DNA from: Nocardia speluncae NBRC 108251
Lineage (GTDB): Bacteria; Actinomycetota; Actinomycetes; Mycobacteriales; Mycobacteriaceae
Direction: 5' to 3'
DNA length: 64,000 nt
Assembly: GCF_001613245.1 (NCBI RefSeq)
Contig: NZ_BDBZ01000001.1
Span: 310,001 to 374,000, forward strand
Of this stretch, positions 31,610-39,006 are shown piece by piece. The notes below the pieces were generated by a model. That model saw nothing but the letters and a program-made list of their open reading frames with translations, had not been told where the DNA came from and made no database searches. Position 1 is the stretch's first letter, and the number at the start of each line of letters is the position of its first letter. The position numbers and the translations under genes were made by a program.

Positions 31610-32698
31610 GTGTTTGTTGCCTGGAGAGATCTGAAGTTCGCCAAGGGGCGTTTCGCTCTGATGGGGACTGTGATCGTGCTGATCACGCTGCTGGTCGGGT
31701 TGTTGTCCGGCCTCACGGCCGGGCTGGGCCGGCAGAATATTTCCGCGATCACGTCGCTACCTGCGGATCTGATTGTTTTTGCCGCGCCGGGCGAGGGCCA
31801 GGATGTGTCGTACACCGGTTCTTCGGTCACTGATCGACAGTGGCAGGAGTGGGCTGGTGCTCCTGGTGTGGAGGACGCCGAACCGCTGGGCATCACCACC
31901 ACCCGCGCCGCGACGGGCGCCGGCAGTGTCGGTGTGTCTGTGTTCGGTGTGCTTCCCGGTTCCCGTCTCGCCCCGGACGGCGGCAGTATCGATGCCGAGT
32001 CGGTGGTGTTGTCCACGCCGGCGGCGTCCGAACTCGGTGTGGGCGCAGGTGATTTCGTCACTGTGGCCGGGCAGCGGCTGCGGGTGGCTGCTGTTGAGGG
32101 CGATGCCTATTTCAGCCATACCCCGGTGGTGTGGGCGGGCCTGGATTTCTGGCGGGAGATCGCGCCGCCTGCGGGGTCGGGTGCGGAGTCGGCGGCGTCG
32201 GTTGTCGCTGTGAACGCGACGTCCGGGACGGATGTGGCGGCCATCGATCGGTTGGCGGGGACGAGGACTGTCGGTGTCGACGATTCGTTGTCGGCGATCG
32301 GTTCCTATGCCTCCGAGAACGGCTCTTTGCAGTTGATGCGGGGTTTCCTGTTCGTAATCTCGGCTCTGGTCGTCGGGGCGTTCTTCACGGTGTGGACAGT
32401 GCAGCGTAGCGGCGATATCGCGGTGCTGAAAGCGCTCGGTGCCACTACGGCCGGGCTGCTGGTGGATGCGCTCGCTCAAGCTGTGGTGCTGCTGGTGGGT
32501 GGCACATTGCTGGGCACAGCTCTTGCGGCCGGGCTGGGAGTGTTCATCGCCGGCTCCGCTGTTCCGTTCCATCTCACTGCGGCCACTGTCCTCGTTCCGG
32601 CGGCGGTGATGGTTCTGGTGGGCGCTGTGGGCGCCGCTGTATCTGTCCGTCGCATTACTTCTGTCGACCCGTTGACTGCTTTGGGGAGCGCCCGATGA
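31610..32698 (+). CDS. FtsX/MacB-type ABC transporter permease
   Basis: This 362-residue permease has one N-terminal helix (about 18-38, MGTVIVLITLLVGLLSGL). A periplasmic-side domain follows (about 45-225, with FAAPGEGQDVSYTGSS and GVGAGDFVTVAGQRLRVAAV). Three C-terminal helices from about 245 include VQRSGDIAVLKALGATTAGL, the FtsX cytosolic coupling motif. I chose GTG 31610 because it gives the family N-terminus. The ATPase gene follows with a 4-bp overlap. The pair is divergent from the two-component system, which likely regulates it. The substrate may be a peptide, lipid or drug. Confidence 0.9.
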   Translation: MFVAWRDLKFAKGRFALMGTVIVLITLLVGLLSGLTAGLGRQNISAITSLPADLIVFAAPGEGQDVSYTGSSVTDRQWQEWAGAPGVEDAEPLGITTTRAATGAGSVGVSVFGVLPGSRLAPDGGSIDAESVVLSTPAASELGVGAGDFVTVAGQRLRVAAVEGDAYFSHTPVVWAGLDFWREIAPPAGSGAESAASVVAVNATSGTDVAAIDRLAGTRTVGVDDSLSAIGSYASENGSLQLMRGFLFVISALVVGAFFTVWTVQRSGDIAVLKALGATTAGLLVDALAQAVVLLVGGTLLGTALAAGLGVFIAGSAVPFHLTAATVLVPAAVMVLVGAVGAAVSVRRITSVDPLTALGSAR

Positions 32699-33387
32699 GC
32701 CTGAATCTGATCGATATCACTCTTACCTACCCGGACGGTGACAACCGTTTGACGGCTTTGGACAAGGTCGGCCTGGAAGTTCCCCGCGGCAGTCTGACTG
32801 CGGTGGTCGGTCCTTCCGGTTCTGGTAAGTCGAGTCTGCTCGCTGTCGCGGCTACCTTGATCACTCCCGACGCCGGGACGGTGGTCATCGACGGTACGTC
32901 GACCACGGGTCTGCGCCGTAGTGAGCTGACCGATCTGCGGCGTAGCACGATCGGGATCGTCTTCCAGCAGCCGAATCTCATCGCCTCGCTGACCGCTGTC
33001 GAACAGTTGCAGGTGATGGCCCATATCGATGGTCGTAAACCGGGCGCGGCGCGCGGCCGGGCGATGGAGTTGCTGGATGCGGTCGGTCTGGCGGAGGTGG
33101 CGGGGCGTCGTCCGCACCAGCTGTCGGGTGGTCAGCGGCAGCGTGTCGGTATTGCGCGGGCGTTGATGAACGACCCCACGGTGTTGCTGGTCGACGAGCC
33201 CACCAGTGCACTCGATCACGAACGCGGTGCCGCGGTCCTCGATCTGATCGGCCGTCTCACCCATCAGCGGTCCAGTGCCACGGTCCTGGTCACCCATGAT
33301 CGCGCTCATCTCGCTGTGGCCGACCAAGTCGTGGAGGTCCACGACGGCCGGCTGCTGTTGCCTGCGACGGCTCGCGGTTTCGGCTGA
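32695..33387 (+). CDS. ABC transporter ATP-binding protein (LolD/MacB type)
   Basis: This 230-residue ATPase has Walker A GPSGSGKSSLL (about 42-52), the Q-loop in IGIVFQQPNLIASLTAVEQL, the signature LSGGQRQRVGIARAL near 143, Walker B VLLVDEPTSALD near 165, and the switch His in LVTHDRAHLAV. It belongs to the family that partners FtsX-type permeases and works as a dimer. ATGA overlap with the permease stop makes a translationally coupled two-gene operon. No export substrate gene is adjacent. Confidence 0.96.
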   Translation: MSLNLIDITLTYPDGDNRLTALDKVGLEVPRGSLTAVVGPSGSGKSSLLAVAATLITPDAGTVVIDGTSTTGLRRSELTDLRRSTIGIVFQQPNLIASLTAVEQLQVMAHIDGRKPGAARGRAMELLDAVGLAEVAGRRPHQLSGGQRQRVGIARALMNDPTVLLVDEPTSALDHERGAAVLDLIGRLTHQRSSATVLVTHDRAHLAVADQVVEVHDGRLLLPATARGFG

Positions 33388-33629
33388 TCCGGTCACCACA
33401 GTGCGGCTTCTGTATGAACCGGGCGAATATGGGAAGGCGGTCCGGCCGGCCGGTGGGGGCCTCCGGCGCGGCCGGTTCGCCGAGCCAGCTGCGGGGGAAT
33501 TCGCTCGGCTGTCTGGTCGACGCGGGCCTGGAGGCTATCCACCGGGATGTTGTGCGGCGTTCGCCTGAATACGGTCGGCCCGAATCGGCCGGCGGGGTTG
33601 CGGTGGCAAATCGGCAGTAGCTTGTCGGT

Positions 33630-34541
33630 ATGGATATCGAGGGGCCCAGTCGGACAGCGCTCGTGACTGCCTACGCCCGTGCTTATCATCAAATTTTCGA
33701 CCGGCCGAGGATTCTGACCGATCCACTGGCGACGCGTCTGCTGGGTGTCGATGTGGACGCGCTGGCCGAGTTGGGCCGGCCGCCGGTGGATAGTGCTGGT
33801 GGCGGTGGGCCGGATATTCTGCGGCTGGGTGTCGGTGATCGGCCGCGCCGCCTGTTCTTTGCTGCTCGTGCCCGTTTCGCCGAGGATTGTGTGGCCGATG
33901 CTGCCGCTGCCGGTGTCGGGCAGGTTGTTGTCCTCGGCGCGGGCCTGGACACCTTCGCTTACCGCAATCCTCATCCCGGTCTGCGTGTCTTCGAGGTCGA
34001 TCACCCCGCTACGCAAGCCTGGAAGCATCAACGCCTCGCCGAATCCGGTATCGACGTGCCCGATCGGGTGACTTTTGTGCCGGTCGATTTCGAGACCGAC
34101 ACACTGGCAGCGCGGTTGGAGGCCACCGGCTTCCGCCGGGCCGATCCGGCCGTTTTCGTGTGGCTCGGTGTCGTCTACTATTTGACTCCGGACGCGGTCC
34201 GCGCGACCCTCGAATACGTCGTTGGTTGTTCCGAGCCGGTCGAGGTGATATTCGACTACCTGCAGGCGGCAGATACCGGCGAGGATCGTGCGCAGCTGCG
34301 GGCGCGCGCACATCGAGCTGCTGCTGTCGGCGAACCCTGGTTCAGCTATTTCGCTCCTGACGATATCGCCGCAGAGTTGCGCGCGCTCGGCTTCACCGCC
34401 GTCGACGACCGGCCCGCCGTGGACGTCATCGCCGGGTACTTGGACGGGTCCGCGGAATTCGCGGGTGAACCACCCGAGGCGCTGCGCCCGGTCCGCATCC
34501 TGCGGGCGAGCCGCTCAGGCCATGACGATGATTCGAGGTGA
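33630..34541 (+). CDS. PF04072-type SAM-dependent methyltransferase
   Basis: This 303-residue protein has the marks of the large mycobacterial/nocardial PF04072 family: TALVTAYARAYHQIFDRPRI at the N-terminus, the SAM loop VVVLGAGLDTFAYR near residue 95, FEVDHPATQAWKHQRL near 118 and VWLGVVYYLTPDAV near 175. Substrates are mostly unknown; plant and fungal leucine carboxyl methyltransferases are distant relatives. TAGCTT stands 6 nt before the ATG with TTGCGG upstream, so the transcript is probably leaderless. A hairpin at 34568-34592 follows the stop. Confidence 0.92.
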   Translation: MDIEGPSRTALVTAYARAYHQIFDRPRILTDPLATRLLGVDVDALAELGRPPVDSAGGGGPDILRLGVGDRPRRLFFAARARFAEDCVADAAAAGVGQVVVLGAGLDTFAYRNPHPGLRVFEVDHPATQAWKHQRLAESGIDVPDRVTFVPVDFETDTLAARLEATGFRRADPAVFVWLGVVYYLTPDAVRATLEYVVGCSEPVEVIFDYLQAADTGEDRAQLRARAHRAAAVGEPWFSYFAPDDIAAELRALGFTAVDDRPAVDVIAGYLDGSAEFAGEPPEALRPVRILRASRSGHDDDSR

Positions 34542-34567
34542 GGTCGCCCGGCCTTTGAGCGGCAGGA

Positions 34568-34592
34568 CCCCCGCGCTCGAAGAGTGCGGGGG
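34568..34592 (+). terminator. Terminator hairpin after methyltransferase gene
   Basis: CCCCCGC and GCGGGGG form a 7-bp GC stem with an 11-nt loop, 26 bp beyond the methyltransferase stop. No T-run is present. Confidence 0.5.
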
Positions 34593-34700
34593 CCGTTGCG
34601 TCCATCGGGCCGTGGTCATCCCGCACCACAGCTTCGGGCCTGCCTGTCCTGAGATATTCGCGAGCGCGGCCTTTGTCGCTCTCGGATGGGTCGCTCGTCG

Positions 34701-35135
34701 CTATCCGGCTATCGGTCCGTGGCCGCACTGGGGAGCAGAGCTGATCCCCAGTGCGCGGTGGAACGGGGCGTCGTTGTCATCGTCGTCTTGGAACCGTTCC
34801 GCAGTGTCGGTTGTCGGCAGGATCTTGCGCCGCACCAACGATCGGCGCTCCTCAGCGTAGGAGCCGAGCAGCGCGTTCGGGGTCCACCGCGGTCGGGGGT
34901 GCCGCGGTCCAGCTTCCAGGCCAGGTTGTGTGCATCCTGCACACCTGCCGGGCTGTTGAGATGTTGTGCCGCGTCGCCGAGACGACCGTCCCCTCGAACC
35001 GCTCAACCAGGTGCTCATCCGGCTCCTGCGTGTCCTGCAGTCCTCGCTTGCCGACAATCTCCTGGGACCGGCGGTACAGGTCCGGGCCGAAAGCGCAACA
35101 ACGTGCTTCGTGCACGGTCGCGTTGAGTGGCTGTT
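34701..35135 (-). pseudogene. Decayed FAD-binding (aromatic) monooxygenase
   Basis: Pieces of a PF01494 flavin monooxygenase appear in order on the minus strand but in three frames. ERFEGTVV...HNISTARQVCR corresponds to the GDAAH region. MQDAHNLAWKLD is the conserved xQDAxNLAWKL helix, and NALLGSYAEERRSLVRRKIL...TDTAERFQ is the DSYxxERRP region. At least two frameshifts separate them, and both the N-terminal FAD loop and the C-terminal domain are missing. The relic abuts the Tn3 remains, so insertion may have destroyed it. The exact limits are uncertain. Confidence 0.7.
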
Positions 35136-35186
35136 GGGGCGCATTCTTGCGCGGCACACGAATTGAGCGAAAGCCGCCACGTCAAG
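35136..35186. repeat. Candidate left end of a Tn3-family element
   Basis: The stretch starts GGGG at 35136 and ends GCCGCCACGTCAAG at 35186. This resembles the plan of Tn3 inverted repeats, which begin GGGG and finish with an ACGTTAAG-like inner box. It separates the monooxygenase relic from the transposase relics. No matching partner copy was found in the window, so the call is weak. Confidence 0.25.
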
Positions 35187-35251
35187 GGGAAAATCGTGCT
35201 CGTTCTCCAGCTGCTTTCGGGTCCATGTCCGCCCCGTCACTCTCGCCGAGG

Positions 35252-35333
35252 TACTCCCCGCCCCGCGGGCGCACGGTGTTCCCGCGCCGGGGGCGGGGAG
35301 TAGCCATATCCGCCGAAATCGGGCGGATATGGC
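35252..35333. repeat. Two back-to-back perfect hairpins before the transposase relic
   Basis: Hairpin one is TACTCCCCGCCCC (35252-35264) pairing with GGGGCGGGGAGTA (35290-35302), with an inner GCGGG/CCCGC pair. Hairpin two follows with no gap: GCCATATCCGCC (35303-35314) pairing with GGCGGATATGGC (35322-35333) around a 7-nt loop. Both stems are perfect, with 13 and 12 bp. They may be a resolvase-binding or transposon-end structure, or a strong transcription barrier. Confidence 0.7.
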
Positions 35334-35439
35334 GTAGTCGCCTGCTGGGTACCGGTTTCGTGCTCGGTGTGCGTGTGGGGATGGTTGGTGCTTTGCTGCC
35401 GATGATGATGTTTGTCGGCTGTGGTGGAGGCTGGGTTTC

Positions 35440-36165
35440 GTGGCGACGCGGATGTTCGCGGACCAGGAACTGGAACGTCTGCGAGGGTTTTCCGAGATCA
35501 GTCGTGAGGAGCTGTTTCGGTACTTCGCTCTGACGGCGTCGGATCTGGTGTTCGTCGATCCGGGTTGTGGTCGTGGCCCGGCAGACCGGTTGGGATTGGC
35601 GATCGCGTTGTGCACGTTGCCGTGGCTGGGATTCGTGCCGGACCGGTTGGTCACGGCTCCGCGGGTGGCGGTAACCCGTCTGGCCGAGCAGCTTGGGGTG
35701 GACCCGGTGGCTACGGCCGTCGGGCCAGGACCCGCACCGAGATTCCTACAACTATCTGCGCCAATTCACCCCGGCGGTGCTCTCGTCGGCGTGGTTCGCC
35801 GGCGGGACCGCGGTGGCGGAGCTGCTGGTCGCGGTGGCGATGCTGCGCGAGCTGAACGCAGCCGGTCGGCGCAAGGTCTTCGATGACGCCCCGAGCGGGT
35901 TCGTGCCGACGAAGTGGCGCGGCTACCTCGACCAGGCGCGGAAGACGGGCAGCGCGACGGCGTATCGGCACTACTGGGAGTTGTGCGTGTTGCCCGGGTT
36001 GCGGGCCGGGCAGCGCATCGACGACGAGGTCCTGGCCCACATCTCCCCGGCACACAGCGCCAACATCAACTTCTTCGGAGCGATCGAGGTCGATATCGAT
36101 GCCGAGTTGGCGCAGCTCGGCCTACCGGGGATCGGCCTCTGCGCGTGCGCGGCACCCTGTTCTGA
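35440..36165 (+). pseudogene. Tn3-family transposase relic A
   Basis: GTG 35440 after GGAGG opens a typical DUF4158 N-terminus, MATRMFADQELERLRGFSEI then GLAIALCTLPWLGFVPDRLV. A frameshift near 35705 leads to GYGRRARTRT and then, in another frame, YNYLRQFTPAVLSSAWFAGG and GFVPTKWRGYLDQARKTG. The sequence then jumps to the extreme C-terminus, DDEVLAHISPAHSANINFFG...IDAELAQL, and shifts once more to end RPLRVRGTLF at the stop 36165. Intact members have about 1000 residues, so the catalytic core is deleted. The element cannot transpose by itself. Confidence 0.85.
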
Positions 36166-36515
36166 CATTGCCGACTGCTGGGCCGTGCAAGAGTCCCGCC
36201 ACAAGCTGGCCCGGGACGTGTGCCACGGCAAGCGCGGCACCATCCATCAGGCGTACCGCGACGGCGTTGAGGACCAGTTTGGCGCGCTCGGCCTGGTCCT
36301 CAACGCCGTCGTGCTCTGGACCACTCGCTACATCGACGCCACCATCGTCCAGTTCTAGGCCGAGGGCCACGAGCTCCGGGAGGAGGACGTCGCCAGGCTC
36401 TCCCCGCTCGATCGCAACCTGAACCTTCTCGGCCGCTACAGCTTCACCCCGAGCGTCCCATCCGCTGGCGCCCTGCGCTCGCTGCGCGACCCGGACGCGT
36501 CGGAACTGGACGAAG
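36166..36515 (+). pseudogene. Tn3-family transposase relic B (C-terminus of a different transposase)
   Basis: Directly after relic A comes the C-terminal part of another Tn3 transposase: VQESRHKLARDVCHGKRGTI, YRDGVEDQFGALGLVLNAVVLW and TRYIDATIVQF. After an in-frame TAG at 36356-36358 it continues with EGHELREEDVARLSPLDRNLN and LLGRYSFTPSV. This VxESRHxLA...LGALGLVLNA...VARLSPL block belongs to a different branch from relic A, so remains of two elements are joined here. Everything upstream of this block, including the catalytic region, is missing. Confidence 0.8.
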
Positions 36516-36581
36516 ACGAGACCGGCGTGAATGAATCCGGCTCGCTGCTGCCCGCGACCCGGCGCAGGCTCGCTCGGTTGG

Positions 36582-37340
36582 TCAAAGGAGGGCGCCGCCG
36601 GAGACCTCGATGCGCTGGGCGGTCATCCATCGCAGGCCCTGCGACGCCAGCGTGGCGATGGCGTCGCCGATCTCCTCGGGTTCGCCGACGCGGCCGAGCG
36701 CGATCTGCCCGGCGAGACCCTGGCGCATCTCGGCGTCATCCCGCATGGCACCGCCGTTGAAGTCGGTGGCGGTCGGCCCAGGGGCAATGGAGTTGACCCG
36801 GATGCCGCGGGGGCCGAGCTCTGCGGCCAGAGTGCGGCTCAGGGCCTCGACGGCGGCCTTCGAGGCTGAGTAGACCGAGGTCGCGGGACTGGTGTGGCGC
36901 GTCAACGACGACGAGACGTTGATGACGCGGGCGCCCTGCGCCAGCAGCGGCACAAGCGCCTGGATGAGGAAGAACGTGCCCCGCACGTTCGTGCCGAACA
37001 CCGTGTCGAAGTCGTCGGCCGTGACAGCTTCCAGCGGGCCGAAGACACCCACCCCCGCGTTGTTGACCACGATATCGAGCCGCGAAGCCCCCCAGCGCTC
37101 GAGCAGTCCGCTCAGCTCGGAAGTGAAGGCTCCGAAAGAGGAGACGTCGCTGATGTCGAGACGCACGACAGCGGCAGTCCCGCCCGCAGCGTGCACTTGC
37201 TGCGCCGTCTCCTCGGCCCCGGCCGCATCACCGCGATGGGTAACCACGACCCGCACCCCGCGCGCCGCCAGGGCAAGAACCGTACTTCGACCCAGGCCAC
37301 GGTTCGCACCGGTCACCAAAGCGATCCTGTCGACTGTCAT
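36582..37340 (-). CDS. SDR-family oxidoreductase (3-ketoacyl reductase-like)
   Basis: This 252-residue classical SDR has VTGANRGLGRSTVLALAARG at residues 9-28, NNAGVGVFG near 90, the catalytic Ser in INVSSSLTRH near 145 and YSASKAAVEALSR near 158, followed by NSIAPGPTATDF. HRGDA after beta-2 suggests NADP use. GAGGAG precedes ATG 37340. It is divergent from the TetR gene, with two operator copies between, so expression is likely inducible. The pair sits between Tn3 transposase and resolvase relics and may be former transposon cargo. Confidence 0.93.
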   Translation of the reverse strand: MTVDRIALVTGANRGLGRSTVLALAARGVRVVVTHRGDAAGAEETAQQVHAAGGTAAVVRLDISDVSSFGAFTSELSGLLERWGASRLDIVVNNAGVGVFGPLEAVTADDFDTVFGTNVRGTFFLIQALVPLLAQGARVINVSSSLTRHTSPATSVYSASKAAVEALSRTLAAELGPRGIRVNSIAPGPTATDFNGGAMRDDAEMRQGLAGQIALGRVGEPEEIGDAIATLASQGLRWMTAQRIEVSGGALL

Positions 37341-37393
37341 CAACTGCTCCTCGTCGCACGGCACCCGAGAGACGGCGGGCACCGCAATCAGAT

Positions 37394-37411
37394 GCGAGTC
37401 GGTTGACTCGC
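37394..37411. promoter_or_regulatory. TetR operator copy 1
   Basis: GCGAGTC-4-GACTCGC is an 18-bp dyad 53 bp upstream of the SDR start. It has the same arms as the dyad at 37441-37464. Confidence 0.7.
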
Positions 37412-37440
37412 CTTTCCGTCGCACTGTAGGCATGCCGAAG

Positions 37441-37464
37441 GAGGCGAGTCAAGTGACTCGCCTC
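37441..37464. promoter_or_regulatory. TetR operator copy 2, perfect 11-bp arms
   Basis: GAGGCGAGTCA and TGACTCGCCTC flank a 2-bp centre. The core is the same as copy 1, and the centres are 50 bp apart. It overlaps the -35 region of the TetR gene, whose -10-like CATACT lies at 37475-37480, so binding should repress the regulator itself. Confidence 0.8.
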
Positions 37465-37486
37465 GGAGCTAGGGCATACTGCACGC

Positions 37487-38122
37487 ATGGCAGCAGAGCT
37501 CTCCCCCCATCACCGCCGCCTCGCCCAGCAAAAGCGTGAGGCGATCATCTCCGCAGCCACGGACCTCTTCCTGAACCGCGGTTACGACGGCACTTCCCTC
37601 GCCCGCATTGCCGAAGGGGCGGCAGTCTCGAAGTCCACCCTGTTCAAGCAGTTCCCCACCAAGGCAGCCCTCTTCGAGGCCATCGTCACCGAGTCCTGGC
37701 AGCGCGACGCCGGAGGCACTGTCGCACGGCCTCAGGCCGGAGACCTGCGTTCCGGCCTGACCTCCATCGGCCATCGCTACGCCGACCTGATCGGCCGGCC
37801 CGGCATGACAGCCCTGTTCCGCATCGTCATCGCCGAGCTGCCCCGCTTCCCCGAACTGGGGCGGATGCAGTTCCAGCTCGGCAAGCTGCCCTACTTCACC
37901 TCAGTCCAGCACTACCTCGAGTCGGAGCACGAGGCCGGTAACGCCGACGTCCCGGACGCCGAGAGCGCCGCCAACCAGTTCCTCGGGATGATCGCCAACT
38001 ACGTCCTGTGGCCCCGTATGCTGCTGACCGACTGGAACCCCGCAGCCTCTGACATCCGCTACGCCGTCGAGCAGGCTGTAGAGACCATGCTCGCCCGCTA
38101 CACCTCCGATCGACCAGCCTGA
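37487..38122 (+). CDS. TetR/AcrR regulator (AefR-like C-terminal domain)
   Basis: This 211-residue protein has an HTH at about residues 12-58 (REAIISAATDLFLNRGYDGT, LARIAEGAAVSKSTLFKQFPTKAALF) and a C-terminal domain with RFPELGRMQFQLGKLPYF as in TetR_C_7/AefR-type regulators. It is divergent from the SDR gene, and the twin 18-bp dyads between them are very probably its operators. The ATG lies 6 nt after CATACT with no ribosome site, consistent with leaderless translation. The ligand is unknown. Confidence 0.93.
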   Translation: MAAELSPHHRRLAQQKREAIISAATDLFLNRGYDGTSLARIAEGAAVSKSTLFKQFPTKAALFEAIVTESWQRDAGGTVARPQAGDLRSGLTSIGHRYADLIGRPGMTALFRIVIAELPRFPELGRMQFQLGKLPYFTSVQHYLESEHEAGNADVPDAESAANQFLGMIANYVLWPRMLLTDWNPAASDIRYAVEQAVETMLARYTSDRPA

Positions 38123-38356
38123 TCCGAAGCCGGAATTCGTACGCCGGCACCGAGTGCTGGAGGGCCCGCGGAGCTGCGGCCGTGCGGACCTTCGCTGTCG
38201 GCAAACGATCCTTTGACGACATCGACCCGAGTCGCATTCGCGCTTGCCCGGATCGGCGGAAACAGCGCACCCCATCCGATGCGATCCATTCCGGTCTGAC
38301 GACAGATAGAACGGGAACGGGAAGGCACTCAGGTCGCAGGAAAGGGCGCCGTGGTC

Positions 38357-38587
38357 ATGGCCGAACTCGTCTACACCCGAGTGTCCACCGACGAACAGAG
38401 CACCCAGCGGCAGATCCACCTGCTCACCGAGGCCGGGCTCGTCGACGGCGCACCCGGCGTGCGGCTGTTCGCCGACCCGGCCACTTCCTCCAAGATCCCC
38501 GCGCTCGACCGCGACAGCGTCCACCAGCTCGCGCAGTATGCGCGCGGCGGTGACCGGCTGACGGTGTCCGAGCTGTACGGGAAGTGC
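38357..38587 (+). pseudogene. Truncated serine resolvase (Tn3 tnpR-like)
   Basis: ATG 38357, after GGAAAGGG, opens a 77-codon resolvase start: LVYTRVSTDEQSTQRQIHLL with the catalytic Ser in RVST, then GVRLFADPATSSKIPALDRD and GDRLTVSELYGKC. Homology ends abruptly there. The remaining half of the catalytic domain and the HTH are missing. The following bases encode, in another frame, LHVTAPLHVHQALPAAAETV, unrelated to resolvases, so a deletion joined two sequences. It belongs with the Tn3 remains on the left. Confidence 0.85.
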
Positions 38588-38772
38588 GCCGCGGACAGGG
38601 GGCTACAGTCTGCACGTCACGGCGCCGCTGCACGTCCACCAGGCGCTGCCGGCCGCCGCCGAAACAGTCGGACAGAGCACCTCGGCCGCCGACCGCAAGG
38701 CATACCGGATCTACCGCGACCGCCTCAGCCAGCGGGTCCCATCCTGACGAGGTTTCCTGAGCGCGAAAACCG

Positions 38773-38810
38773 GCCTACTACGTCAAATCTGTTGTTTTTC
38801 GCGGAACCCC
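38773..38810. repeat. Candidate right end of a Tn3-family element
   Basis: Read on the minus strand from 38810, the sequence begins GGGGTTCCGCG, is A/T-rich in the middle and ends ATTTGACGTAGTAG, the plan of a 38-bp Tn3-type inverted repeat. It lies 186 bp beyond the resolvase relic. The matching copy of this exact sequence was not found on the left. Several GTTCC/GGAAC half-sites follow to about 38905. Confidence 0.35.
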
Positions 38811-39006
38811 GACATCCTGAGCTGTTCCGTAAGACGTTCCACCACCGGAACACCGCGGCCGGGCGAGTCCAGCCATGGTCGCAGGTGTTCCGCGTCGGAT
38901 ACGTGCGCTGCTCCAGACAGTGTGGTCCGGGAGCAGTCCCGAGATCCCTTGACATGCGCGCAGGGCGTTCGCTGACCCACCATGATGCGTTGGATACATG
39001 TCCCTG

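Noticed and set aside
31438..32061. N-terminal extension of the histidine kinase to 612 codons
   Set aside because: It would cross the divergent promoter and the ABC permease gene. GTG 31437 has a ribosome site and gives a normal kinase start.
34701..35654. 317-codon minus-strand frame across the transposase relic region
   Set aside because: Only its last part carries monooxygenase homology; the rest is antisense to Tn3 sequence and low in complexity, so it is not one gene.
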